Source: Renibacterium salmoninarum ATCC 33209 (GTDB taxonomy: Bacteria; Actinomycetota; Actinomycetes; Actinomycetales; Micrococcaceae). From it: a stretch of DNA of 64,000 bases. Both the position numbers and the translations under genes were made by a program. The notes beneath the pieces were generated by a model. The model searched no databases. It was not told the origin of the DNA and saw nothing but the letters and a program-made list of their open reading frames with translations. The stretch is from NCBI RefSeq assembly GCF_000018885.1, contig NC_010168.1, positions 1,550,001 to 1,614,000 on the forward strand. The letters are read 5' to 3'. This document shows, one piece after another, positions 35,225 to 44,054 of the stretch (its first letter is position 1; each line of letters opens with the position of its first letter).

Positions 35225-36384
35225 TGCGATTCACAGCTAAGGTTGTGGTCTTTTTATTGGGACTATGCGCACTACTAAATATTTACTCAACCCAGCCGTT
35301 GTTACCTGCGCTGGCACGGGATCTGAACGTTCCGCTCAATCTCACCACCTGGACGATTAGCGCCACGACTTTAGGTGTTGCTGTGATGGCACCTTTTGCT
35401 GGCTCCGTCTCTGATTATCTGGGCCGGAAACGGGTTATGGTTGCCGCCATTGTGGCAACTTCCGTGGTGACCTTAGCCTGCGCCGCGGCCTGGAACTTTG
35501 AAGCGCTTATGGTCTTCAGATTTGCGCAAGGCTTGCTGATTCCGTTTGTTTTCGCAGTTGCGGTTACCTATTTGGCTGAAGAGTATTCCGGGTCGACGGT
35601 GATCGCGGCCAACGCGCTGTACATCTCAGGTACCGCGTTTGGCGGCTTTTGTGGGCGATTCCTTTCCGGCGCGGTAACCACCGCATTTGGTTGGCGGTCT
35701 TCCTTCATCTTGCTTGGCCTTGTGCTCTTGCTCGTCTTGATCAGCACAGTCGCTTGGTTACCGCGCGAGTCCAACTTTCAACGGTCCACTTCGCTACTGG
35801 CGAGTTTGCGCGGCATCGGGCAGCACTTCCGCAATTGGCGGCTCTTGGCAACGTGCCTGATTGGCGCGTCCATTCTGTTCCTCCAGGTTGGTGCCTTTAC
35901 CTACTCCGGACTGTATTTAGAGACCTTCGGATTAGGTGTCTTTGAAATTGGCGCAGTTTTTGCCGTGTTCTTGGTCGCGGTAGTGGTCACGCCAATTACT
36001 AGCCGCTTGATCAGCCGAATCGGTCGGCTAAAAACCTTCGCGGCGGCCAATGTGGTCTCACTCGCTGGCCTGGCCGTCACGATGATTCCGGCGGTCCCCG
36101 CAGTGATTACCGGCCTGGCAGGCTCATCAACTGGCGTCTTTTCCGCGCAGTCTTGCGCTACCGGATACGCCGCGGAGTCCGGCAAAGCGGCCCGGTCCAG
36201 CGCCGTCGGCCTGTATTTGACCTCCTACTATGCCGGCGGCAGCATCGGCGCAATCGTGCCGGCACCGTTTTATGCCGCTGGGGGTTGGCCGGCTTGCGCA
36301 GGACTACTGGCTGGCGTGACCGTTGTCAGTATGGTGATTGCGGTATTGGCCTGGTCAAAAAAATCTAAGGAATCCCATGCCTAA
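35224..36384 (+). CDS. MFS transporter, 12-helix efflux type
   Basis: A 386-residue major facilitator with about twelve hydrophobic helices. It has TTLGVAVMAPFAGSVSDYLG followed by RKR, the loop 2-3 motif A of the superfamily. The pattern resembles drug/metabolite exporters of the YnfM/Bcr group. It starts at a GTG whose G is the last base of the acetyltransferase stop and overlaps the lyase gene by eight bases. In this operon an export role for the product of the flavoprotein and lyase is likely but not proven. Intact. Confidence 0.82.
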   Translation: MRFTAKVVVFLLGLCALLNIYSTQPLLPALARDLNVPLNLTTWTISATTLGVAVMAPFAGSVSDYLGRKRVMVAAIVATSVVTLACAAAWNFEALMVFRFAQGLLIPFVFAVAVTYLAEEYSGSTVIAANALYISGTAFGGFCGRFLSGAVTTAFGWRSSFILLGLVLLLVLISTVAWLPRESNFQRSTSLLASLRGIGQHFRNWRLLATCLIGASILFLQVGAFTYSGLYLETFGLGVFEIGAVFAVFLVAVVVTPITSRLISRIGRLKTFAAANVVSLAGLAVTMIPAVPAVITGLAGSSTGVFSAQSCATGYAAESGKAARSSAVGLYLTSYYAGGSIGAIVPAPFYAAGGWPACAGLLAGVTVVSMVIAVLAWSKKSKESHA

Positions 36385-37807
36385 TACCTTCGCACTTGAA
36401 AAGCGGGATATCTTTTTCTGGCTTTGCCAGTTGGATAAAGCGTCAACCGTGATGACCGTCGAGGAAGGCATCGCGCCGGAAAATATCGGCGCACAAACTG
36501 CGTCGGCGCTCCGAAAGATCATCGCTGAGGCCGATCTTCCCGGCGCGGAGCGGCCGACCGACTATTTACAGGTGGGCCCGCTGCTTCGGGCGATTGTTGG
36601 GCCAGATAGCTCACGAATTCACGCTGGGCGTAGTCGGCAGGACATTTTGGCAACTGTGCACCGACTCCTGCTACGGGATCGCCTCCTTCTGGTCCTGCAC
36701 GGACTCTCTGAGCTACGTGCGGGCCTGCTTCGGTTGGCAGCGCAATACCGCACGGCGGTGCTGCCGGCTTATACGAACGGAGTTCAGGCACAACCGGTGA
36801 GCTTTGGACACCTGGCGTTGGGCTACGAGGCGACTCTACAACGTGCATCGCAGCGCCTCACGGAGGCCTTTCCGCGCGTAAACAGCTCGCCATTGGGCGG
36901 CGCTGCCTTGGCTACCTCTAGTTTCCCGGTGAATCGGACGCGGCTAGCCGAGCTGCTGGGCTTTGATCAGCCGGTGCAGAACTCCTTCGATGCAGTGCAG
37001 TTATCGCCAATTGATGTGGGCTTTGAAGTCGCGGCCGGTGCGATGGGACTTGCCCTCTCCGTGGGCACTTTTGTGCAAGATGTGCACGCCCAGTTCCACC
37101 ACGCGAAGCCTTGGCTACTGCTCGATGACGACGCGTTGCTGGCTCCCAGCACATTGATGCCACAAAAGCGCAATCCGGTGGCGCTGAATCGAGCGCGACT
37201 GTTAGCTAGCGAAGTGGTGGGCGACGGCGTATCAACAGCATTTGCCGCACATAATGTGAGTTCTGGGCTCACCGATTACAAACGCGGCGAAGCAGCCCGC
37301 ACGCTTGAAAGAACGGTAGCCATGTTGGCCGAAGTCAACGCAATCGTTGCCGCTTTGCGGGTAGATTCGGCGGCTGCGCTGGCCGAGGTTCGGGCCGATT
37401 ATTCGACGACCTCAGAGCTAGCCAACATCTTGCAACGCGATGCCGATGTGCCCTTTCATACTGGGCACCAGTTCGCTTCAGAGTTGGTAACCTTTGGCCG
37501 GGGTGCTGGATTACTCGCTGATGAGATTCCGTTCAGCGAGGCACAACGCATTTATCGTGCGACCGCAGGGCAAGAGATCCCGCTTGATGAAACCCAGTTC
37601 CGTAGCGCACTAGATCCAGTGGCGATGGTGGCCGGGTTCCGGGGTCTTGGCGGGCCACAAGCTGCAGAGTTCGAGCGGATGCACGGTGACTCGGCAGCTA
37701 TTCTGGCGAGCGATAACGATTGGCTGCTCGACGTCGAAAGTCGACTTAGCCTGACCGAAGCCAGGCTCGATACGCAACTGGACGCATTGGCCCAATCCGC
37801 GAATTAG
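36377..37807 (+). CDS. Argininosuccinate lyase-like enzyme (fumarase/aspartase superfamily)
   Basis: A 476-residue lyase. The N-terminal RIHAGRSRQDILATVHRL matches the HTGRSRND block of argininosuccinate lyase, and SSPLGGAALATSSFPVNR matches its LGSGALAGTTYPIDR block. The signature loop reads PSTLMPQKRNPVALNRAR in place of GSSxMPxKxNP: the catalytic Ser and Lys positions are kept, the Gly and second Ser are changed. It cleaves or forms a C-N bond to a fumarate-type product, but the altered loop and operon context (no arginine genes) make a normal ArgH role unlikely. I start it at the ATG at 36377. It ends with a four-base convergent overlap with the hydroxylase. Intact. Confidence 0.8.
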   Translation: MPNTFALEKRDIFFWLCQLDKASTVMTVEEGIAPENIGAQTASALRKIIAEADLPGAERPTDYLQVGPLLRAIVGPDSSRIHAGRSRQDILATVHRLLLRDRLLLVLHGLSELRAGLLRLAAQYRTAVLPAYTNGVQAQPVSFGHLALGYEATLQRASQRLTEAFPRVNSSPLGGAALATSSFPVNRTRLAELLGFDQPVQNSFDAVQLSPIDVGFEVAAGAMGLALSVGTFVQDVHAQFHHAKPWLLLDDDALLAPSTLMPQKRNPVALNRARLLASEVVGDGVSTAFAAHNVSSGLTDYKRGEAARTLERTVAMLAEVNAIVAALRVDSAAALAEVRADYSTTSELANILQRDADVPFHTGHQFASELVTFGRGAGLLADEIPFSEAQRIYRATAGQEIPLDETQFRSALDPVAMVAGFRGLGGPQAAEFERMHGDSAAILASDNDWLLDVESRLSLTEARLDTQLDALAQSAN

Positions 37808-39708
37808 TGCGCGGCGAGCATATTGCCTTTGAAGAACTCGGCGAGCTCACTCGTCGCGGTCAGCGGCAGCACCTGGGCTACATACTGGTCCGGCCGAACA
37901 ACGACGACGCAGCCTGCCGAGCGATCAATCCCGCGCAAGGCGAAAATGTCATTTTCCGGATCTGCCGCATAGATCTTTTCGTAGTCGATGAGATCAAATG
38001 GTCCGGTGCGCGGCAAGAAAATCTGCGGCACTGCGGTGATATCCACGTCGATGTGTTGCTGTGGGAAGATCACTTTCACGTCGAAAACGCTGTCGATGCC
38101 AGCATCGCTTGGCGTGTACGCCGCTACGGGTGATTCCGGAGCGCTCTGCAACCATTGCGCCCATTCGGTTAGCGCGGCGCTGCCTTCTGCACCGTTCGCG
38201 CCAAAGGCATAGATCCGCCAGCGTCCGTCGGCACGGTGATGATGGCCTAGCTGCACCGGGTTGCCATCCGCCACTCTGGCTACCGGCGCAGATTTGAATC
38301 GCTTCCCGACCGGAAAGCCGGTTGCCAGTTCCTGATGCCGTGCTTCACCAATCAGCATCGAGGGCTGGTACTCCGTCATAAAGCCAGCCGGGAACTCGGC
38401 AGTACGAACGTAGAACTCGCCTAGCGCCTTGGGGTCTTCGAACTCTTCGGGCTTCTTCGCCATCAGGGTAGACCATTCTTTGTCAAAGTCGATCAGATTC
38501 TTGGCAATCACCTGACGCTCTGCGGAATAGGTATCCAGCAAGCTTTCCGGGCTTAGTCCGGTCAACACCTGCGCAAGTTTCCAACCGAGGTTAAACCCGT
38601 CCCGCATCGAAACATTCATACCTTGCCCAGCTTTTGCACTGTGCGTATGGCAAGCATCGCCGGTGATGAAAACTCGCGGTGATCGGCCGCTCTGGTCTGA
38701 GGCGTCGTCGAAATGGTCAGTGAGCCGATGCGCGACCTCGTAAACGCTGTACCAGGCAACGTCCTTCACCTCGAGCGTATAGGGATGCAAGATTTAATTT
38801 GCCTTGGCGATCGCTGTTTCGACCGTCGTCTTACGGACCGCGCCGTCATCGTCCGCGGCAACTTCACCCAGGTCAACATACATCCGGAAGAGGTAGCCGC
38901 CTTCCCGGGGAATGTGCAAAATGCTGCCAGCTTGAGATTGGATGGCGTACTTAGTCCGGATATCAGGGAAGTCGGTGACGGCGAGCGTGTCCATGACCGC
39001 CCAGGCATGAAATGCTTGATCGCCTAACAGCGTTCGGCCGATTGACTCCCGCACCGGGCTGCGAGCGCCGTCGCAACCGACAACATATTTTGCGCGCACC
39101 TGGCGCTGTTGACCGATTCGATCGCCAGCGGTATCGCGCAGCGTCACGGTTACCGGGAACTCACCATGCTCAGCTACTTCGAGATCAAGAAATTCCAAGC
39201 CAAAGTCTGGCGTCATCCGAGTTGGTGAGTTCTTCATGACCTCGGCAAAATAGTCCAATACGCGAGCTTGGTTGACGATCAGGTGCGGGAATTCGCTGAT
39301 TCCCATCGCATCGTCAACAGCCCGATCCGTCCGAGTAATTTTGCTAGGGTCGCTTGCGTCGGGGCCCCAGAAACTCATCTCGGTGATTCGGTAAGCCTCG
39401 CTAATGATCCGTTCGGCAAAGCCAAAGGCTTGGAAAGTTTCCACGCTACGAGCCTGAATACCGTCAGCTTGGCCAATTGCGAGTCGGCCAGGTCGCCGCT
39501 CCACAATCCGCGTGTTAATACCGGGGAACTGCGATAACTGCGCGGCGAGGATCATGCCAGCTGGGCCGGCGCCAACAATCAGCACATCGACTTCGTCCGG
39601 AAGCTCTTCGGAACGGTTCAATCCCGTTCCGGCCGCTGGGCTTATTCGCGGGTCACCGGATACATAGCCATGGTGGTGAAACTGCATGGATTCCTCACAA
39701 GTCATCAT
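37804..39708 (-). pseudogene. FAD-dependent aromatic hydroxylase (phenol 2-/3-hydroxybenzoate 4-monooxygenase type), in-frame TAA
   Basis: Hydroxylates a phenolic ring with NADPH and O2. From about 39687 it shows VDVLIVGAGPAGMILAAQLS, GCDGARSPVRESIG and, further on, VFITGDACHTHSAKAGQGMN, the three flavin motifs in order, with a C-terminal thioredoxin-like domain. After AIAKAN there is TAA at 38794-38796; the same frame continues ILHPYTLEVKDVAWYSVYE. The expected residue is Glu (GAA to TAA). Read through, the length of about 634 residues is normal. It is divergent from the IclR gene that probably controlled it. Confidence 0.83.
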
Positions 39709-39741
39709 CGAGTTGCTGTTGACGTCAGCGTCAAAGTAGAT

Positions 39742-39775
39742 ATTCTATTATCGAACAATGAATTCTACTATTGGA
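39742..39775. promoter_or_regulatory. Candidate IclR operator, two direct repeats
   Basis: The pattern ATTCTAYTATYGRA occurs at 39742-39755 and 39762-39775, 20 bases apart (two helical turns), between the hydroxylase and the IclR gene. The AT-rich repeats fit tandem binding by IclR-type dimers. Inferred from position and repetition. Confidence 0.45.
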
Positions 39776-39807
39776 ATAGATCGTAACCGAGCTGGTTTCG
39801 GTCCGCA

Positions 39808-40537
39808 ATGAAAATGGTCTCGATGGCGAAAAATTCAAGCGGCGTGGGCAATGCGTCGGCGGCTTCGCAAACGCTCAGCCGAGGTATTCAGGTCTTAGAG
39901 ATCTTGGCAGCAGCGCCACAGCCGTTATCTATTGACGAGCTCACCGATCAACTGTCGGTGCACCGATCCATTGCCTATCGCTTGATTCGCACCCTGGAGA
40001 TGCATAACTTACTCACCCGCGACGTGGCAGGTCGAATCCAACTCGGCTCCGGCCTAGCCGCGCTAGCCGCCGGCGTCGCCCGGGACCTGCAAGCCGAGGC
40101 GATGCCGGAACTCACCACGGCAGCGAATGAACTGGGCATAACCTGTTTCCTCACCGTGCTGGAACGGGACGAATGCGTAACGCTGCTGAGCGTGGAACCA
40201 CGGCACGCGATGGGCACTGTTGCACAACGACCCGGAACCCGCCATCCCATTACCTTGGGCGCGCCCGGCAAAGCGATACTCAGCCAGCTGCCAGCGGAAG
40301 CTTGGCCGCCAGGGGTCGGGGCAGCGTTAGTCCAGCAAATCCACCAAGCTGCCGAGCGTCAATGGGCTGAAAGCCAGGATGAAGTGATCCCCAGTTTGCA
40401 CGCCGTCGCTGTGCCGTTGCCGTTACGTGGCAGGGCTCCGGCAGCAATCGCCGCCGTGTATCTACCCAGCGGTACAGTCAGTTGCTCACCGACTAGGACA
40501 ATCTGCAGCGAACATCCGCGCTGCTCTGGGTGGTTGA
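39808..40537 (+). pseudogene. IclR-family regulator, frameshifted near its C-terminus
   Basis: The winged helix is near residues 25-85 (LSIDELTDQLSVHRSIAYRL) and the effector domain follows (PGTRHPITLGAPGKAILSQL). After AAVYLPSGT the frame goes wrong and the ORF ends at 40545. In a neighbouring frame the expected tail QSVAHRLGQSAANIRAALGG ends at 40537. So a small indel sits near 40475 and only the last 20 or so residues are changed; the regulator may still fold. It is divergent from the broken hydroxylase, and so has lost its target function. Confidence 0.75.
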
Positions 40538-40558
40538 TCAGCTAGTCGCTGGCCGAGG

Positions 40559-41383
40559 TTAGTTAGCAGCTGATGCCACTAACGTGCCGAGTAGCGTCAA
40601 CGCGTCAGCGCTGGCCGAGCCCGGTGCAGCGCGATACACGATCAGTTCCTGTCCCGGGACGGCTTTCACCGCGAAAGCGTTCATCTGCAGCGTCAGCTCG
40701 CCAACCGCTCGGTGCCGAAATCGTTTGCTTTCAAGGAGCTTGCCCTGCGCATCATGCCGAGCCCAGAGTTCGACGAAATCAGGACTCGAAGTCAGCAGGG
40801 TCTGAAGAACTTCAGCAATTCTGGGGTCCTCAGGGAACTCACCGTGCAAAACTCGGAAGCCAGCGACGCTGTTTGCTGCGACCTTGTGCCAATCGGAGTA
40901 GAAGGAACGACCCTCTGGCGCCAAGAAGATCTGCATCAACAGGTTGGGCCCAAAGCTAAACTCTTCGAATAGCGCGTAAGCGAGTTGATTGCCAGCAAGC
41001 ACATCGTAGGCGCGGCCCAAGACCAGGGCCGGATTATTGGGCCACATATGCAATAGCGAGAGCAACTCCGGGCTAACACGTTCCACGCTGCCAGCAGGTT
41101 GAAACGTAGGAACTATCCGGGCCAAGCGAAAAAGATGTTGCTGCGCGTCAGATTCAAGGCGCAGCACCGAACTAAGTGCCGCGAGGACTTGCACGGAAGG
41201 ATGCCGCTCGCGCCCCTGCTCCAGCCGAATGTAGTAATCAACGCTGACGCCAGCCAGGGTTGCGACCTCTTCGCGGCGCAGGCCAGGTACCCGTCGGCGA
41301 CCGTGCGAGGGTAGACCGAGCGTTTCGGAACTGACCTGAGCGCGCCGTGCGCGCAGATACTCGCCCAATAGATTCTCAGCCAT
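40559..41383 (-). CDS. XRE-type regulator with MmyB-like ligand domain
   Basis: A 274-residue regulator from the ATG at 41383 (MAENLLGEYLRARR; two further upstream codons are possible). The helix-turn-helix reads VPGLRREEVATLAGVSVDYY and IRLEQGRERHPS, the signature of this family, followed by the MmyB-like ligand-binding domain (WPNNPALVLGRAYDVLAGN through YSDWHKVA). Such proteins usually regulate an adjacent dehydrogenase gene. The nearest candidates are the SDR and oxidoreductase at 42.7-45 kb. Intact. Confidence 0.85.
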   Translation of the reverse strand: MAENLLGEYLRARRAQVSSETLGLPSHGRRRVPGLRREEVATLAGVSVDYYIRLEQGRERHPSVQVLAALSSVLRLESDAQQHLFRLARIVPTFQPAGSVERVSPELLSLLHMWPNNPALVLGRAYDVLAGNQLAYALFEEFSFGPNLLMQIFLAPEGRSFYSDWHKVAANSVAGFRVLHGEFPEDPRIAEVLQTLLTSSPDFVELWARHDAQGKLLESKRFRHRAVGELTLQMNAFAVKAVPGQELIVYRAAPGSASADALTLLGTLVASAAN

Positions 41384-41482
41384 GGCTATCATTTTAGGGC
41401 GGCTACCCGGACCAAACCAGGGTGCGGCACTCCTAGGCAGAACCCAGCGAATCCCAGTCCAAATTTTCCGCGCAGGGCGTTG

Positions 41483-42112
41483 TCAGGGAAGGACGCGAGA
41501 CAGTGCCTTGACGTCGCCCTGAACTTCAACGCCACGCGCTTCGGCAGCAGCGAGATCCAGGATCCCTTGAAAAAGTGCCACAAGGCTTGGTCCGGGGCCA
41601 GACACAATTGCTCGGATCTCTGCCTCGCGTGAACAAGGCGCCGTGCTGACCATACCGTCGGCGGCAGTAAGGTCAAATCCGTCCTCTATAGTGCCAAACC
41701 GGATGGTGCTTCCGGGTGCCTGCGGCCTATGATCCTGAAGCAAGTACTGAGCCGGCTGACTGAGCCAATGCATCTGGAAGGCGGCCTCCGGGGAAGCAGC
41801 CGGGACCATCGGGGCACCCCACTTGAGAAGTTCGCGGATGACGCCGTCGAGTGCTTCCCCGCGCTCCGTCAGTCGATAGACGGCCAAGCCCATAACTCCC
41901 GCCGTCTGCTCGCGCGCAACGACGTCGTGATCCTCCAGATAGCGCAACCGCTGCGTCAGCAGATTTGTTGCAATGCCAGCCAACCCACGCTGCAGCTCGC
42001 CAAACCGGAGTGAGCCTTGAATTAGCAACTCCCGCACCACCAGGAGCGTCCATCGATCACCAATAAGGTCGAGCGATTGCGCAACAGCGCACAGCTGGCC
42101 ATAAGACTTCAT
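41483..42112 (-). CDS. HxlR-family regulator with C-terminal accessory domain
   Basis: About 209 residues from the ATG at 42112. The first 100 are an HxlR winged helix (LDLIGDRWTLLVVRELL, then RFGELQRGLAGIATNLLTQRL). The rest resembles the SCP2-like domain found on some HxlR proteins (IRFGTIEDGFDLTAADG through VALFQGILDL), possibly binding a hydrophobic ligand. Divergent from an NTF2-like gene with a palindromic promoter between them. Intact. Confidence 0.8.
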   Translation of the reverse strand: MKSYGQLCAVAQSLDLIGDRWTLLVVRELLIQGSLRFGELQRGLAGIATNLLTQRLRYLEDHDVVAREQTAGVMGLAVYRLTERGEALDGVIRELLKWGAPMVPAASPEAAFQMHWLSQPAQYLLQDHRPQAPGSTIRFGTIEDGFDLTAADGMVSTAPCSREAEIRAIVSGPGPSLVALFQGILDLAAAEARGVEVQGDVKALSRVLP

Positions 42113-42124
42113 GTGCAAAACCCC

Positions 42125-42159
42125 TTGACTTTATCAAGCTCTTACTTGAGATAATAAAG
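42125..42159 (+). promoter_or_regulatory. Promoter and palindrome between HxlR and NTF2-like genes
   Basis: TTGACT at 42125-42130 and GATAAT at 42150-42155 form a plausible promoter (19-base spacing) for the gene at 42187. It is overlaid by inverted repeats CTTTAT (42129-42134)/ATAAAG (42154-42159) and TCAAG (42134-42138)/CTTGA (42145-42149), a likely operator for the divergent HxlR protein. Confidence 0.5.
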
Positions 42160-42186
42160 CACTATTGTCGATTCGGGAGGATTGCC

Positions 42187-42573
42187 ATGCTCAATAAATT
42201 GTCATCCAACGCACCGGAGACGTTGAACAGCTACTACCGTATTCTGCAAGGCGGAGCCACCGATTACCAGGGCGGTTCGCGGATGCGCGAGCTCCTGACT
42301 GAGCAGCTGGACTTCACGGGTGCACTTGCCGGACACCTGCAAAATACCACCGAAGGATTTCTGCGCGGCGTCGCGGGATTCATCAGCACTGTGCAGCAAC
42401 TGGAGATTATTCAGGACGTGCACGACGACGCCGGCTCAGCCGTACTCTATACCGCCACCATGCCAGGCGGGCCGATGATGTTCGCCGAGTTCTTCACCTT
42501 TGAGAACGAGCGCATTGCCACATTGCGCTTACATTACAACGGCCCGGAATACCTTGAGAAAGGCGGTCGATGA
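42187..42573 (+). CDS. NTF2-like/SnoaL-fold protein
   Basis: A 128-residue protein of the NTF2-like alpha+beta barrel superfamily. The pattern ends with AEFFTFENERIATLRLHYNG, the closing strands of that fold, and starts with a helical LNSYYRILQGG segment. Members bind or isomerise small hydrophobic compounds. It is behind GGGAGG at 42175-42180. Divergence from the HxlR regulator suggests it is that regulator's target. Intact. Confidence 0.7.
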   Translation: MLNKLSSNAPETLNSYYRILQGGATDYQGGSRMRELLTEQLDFTGALAGHLQNTTEGFLRGVAGFISTVQQLEIIQDVHDDAGSAVLYTATMPGGPMMFAEFFTFENERIATLRLHYNGPEYLEKGGR

Positions 42574-42665
42574 AAGCGCGGTAAGGCTTGCTCGAACAGG
42601 GTGCAGTACTCCTAGGCACAAGACGGCCTTCACCCGGCGTCGAGCGAACAGCAGAATCTTTGTCA

Positions 42666-43403
42666 TGAACAATAAATTCAACGAAAAAGTCATGCTGGTC
42701 ACCGGTGCGAGTAGCGGAATCGGCGAGGCGATCGCGCGCCGACTTGCCGCTGAAGGCCATCACATAGTGCTCACCGGCCGACGCCTGGATCGACTGAACA
42801 CATATCGTCGCCGAACTCGTGAATGACGGACATTCTGCCGAAGCCTACCTGCTCGACGTCGCCGACCGAGCAGCATTCGCCACACTCATCACCGACGTCG
42901 TCGCAAGGCACGGACGCCTTGACGTTCTGGTGGGCAACGCCGGCCAGATGTTGCTCTCCCGGCGCGATTCGCTCTTAGGCGATGAATGGGACCGGATGTT
43001 CGAGGTCAATGTACGCGGGTTATACAACGGCATTGCTGCTGTGCTGCCGCATTTCCAGGAGGCTAAGTCCGGCCATTTCATCACCATTGCTTCGGTTGGT
43101 GCCCGCGAAGTCTCCCCCACGTCAGCGATCTACTCCGTCACGAAATTCGCGGCGTGGGCGCTGACCGAGGGGCTTCGCCAAGAGTCCGATCCGTCAATCC
43201 GGGTCACCACCGTCTCGCCCGGCGTGACCGAATCCGAACTTGCCCGGCACATCACCGATCCGCATGCTGCTGATTTGATGGTTGGCTACCGAGCTGCGCA
43301 GATCCCGGCGGACGCTATTGCCCGGGCGGTCAGTTTCGCCATTTCCCAGCCAGCCGACGTCGATGTCAACGAGCTCATTATTCGGCCCACTGGCCAACGT
43401 TAG
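42666..43403 (+). pseudogene. Short-chain dehydrogenase/reductase, frameshifted
   Basis: The first frame (ATG 42666) reads MNNKFNEKVMLVTGASSGIG and ends soon after RRLDRLN. From about 42799 another frame carries HIVAELVNDGHSAEAYLLDV, LVGNAGQM, ITIASVGAREV, the catalytic YSVTK and a C-terminus at 43403. The junction is near AACACAT. It would be a normal SDR of about 245 residues. It is convergent with the TetR gene (four-base overlap). Confidence 0.8.
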
Positions 43404-43984
43404 CGAGTATCTGCGGCGCCAACTGCCCAAGCGGCCTCGATCATCCGAAAGATCTCAGCCACAGCAGGCTCGGGGCTATCCGCCTCACGAGCTAGTGAAA
43501 TCGCATCGACGGCGAACCTTGCGATCATCCGGCAAGCCGTTGACACCTCGGCTAATCCCAAATGCGCGGCGAGAGCGTTGGCAAGAGCCACGGCATGCCG
43601 GGACCGCATTGACTCTTCATACCGGCGAAGGGCCGGAGTTTCGTCAATGAGCCGCCAAACTGGCGTGGCGTTTTCCGCCGCGCAGTGCTGTACGAGCGCC
43701 AGAACCTCACTGCGTAAGGCAGGCATGAACGGCTCTTGCGCTGTTCGTTCAGTTACCGCACCAACAAGACGTTGTTCAAAATCTTCATCCAGTTCAAACA
43801 CCAAAGCTTCTTTCGAGGCGAAATGGGCGAAGAGCGTGGTGACTGCTACATCCGCTTCCGCGGCAACATCACGAATACCGACCTCGTCATAACCGCGCTC
43901 TAGAAAGAGCCGCAGCGCGGTATCAGCGATGTTCTGCCGAGTCGCAGCTTTTTTACGCTCACGTCGTCCAGGCGGCATAGTCAT
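43400..43984 (-). CDS. TetR-family regulator
   Basis: A 194-residue repressor-type regulator. The N-terminal helix-turn-helix is typical (AATRQNIADTALRLFLERGY, then VAVTTLFAHFASKEAL). The C-terminal ligand domain is variable. It is divergent from the NADP-dependent oxidoreductase with a strong palindrome between them and so probably represses that gene. An alternative start two codons in (43978) is possible. Intact. Confidence 0.88.
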   Translation of the reverse strand: MTMPPGRRERKKAATRQNIADTALRLFLERGYDEVGIRDVAAEADVAVTTLFAHFASKEALVFELDEDFEQRLVGAVTERTAQEPFMPALRSEVLALVQHCAAENATPVWRLIDETPALRRYEESMRSRHAVALANALAAHLGLAEVSTACRMIARFAVDAISLAREADSPEPAVAEIFRMIEAAWAVGAADTR

Positions 43985-44007
43985 GAATTAAAGCTATCAG
44001 ATTCGAT

Positions 44008-44041
44008 ACACTAACTGTTCTAAAACCATAACTGTTAGTGT
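44008..44041. promoter_or_regulatory. Candidate TetR operator between divergent genes
   Basis: ACACTAAC (44008-44015) and GTTAGTGT (44034-44041) are perfect inverted arms, and within them TAACTGTT occurs twice as a direct repeat (44012-44019 and 44029-44036). The element ends just before the oxidoreductase start and would block both promoters when bound. Inferred. Confidence 0.55.
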
Positions 44042-44054
44042 TATGCTGCATCGT

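Noticed and set aside
36377..37807. Annotation as the arginine-pathway argininosuccinate lyase (argH)
   Set aside because: The signature loop departs from the GSS consensus and no other arginine genes are nearby; the operon partners suggest another role.
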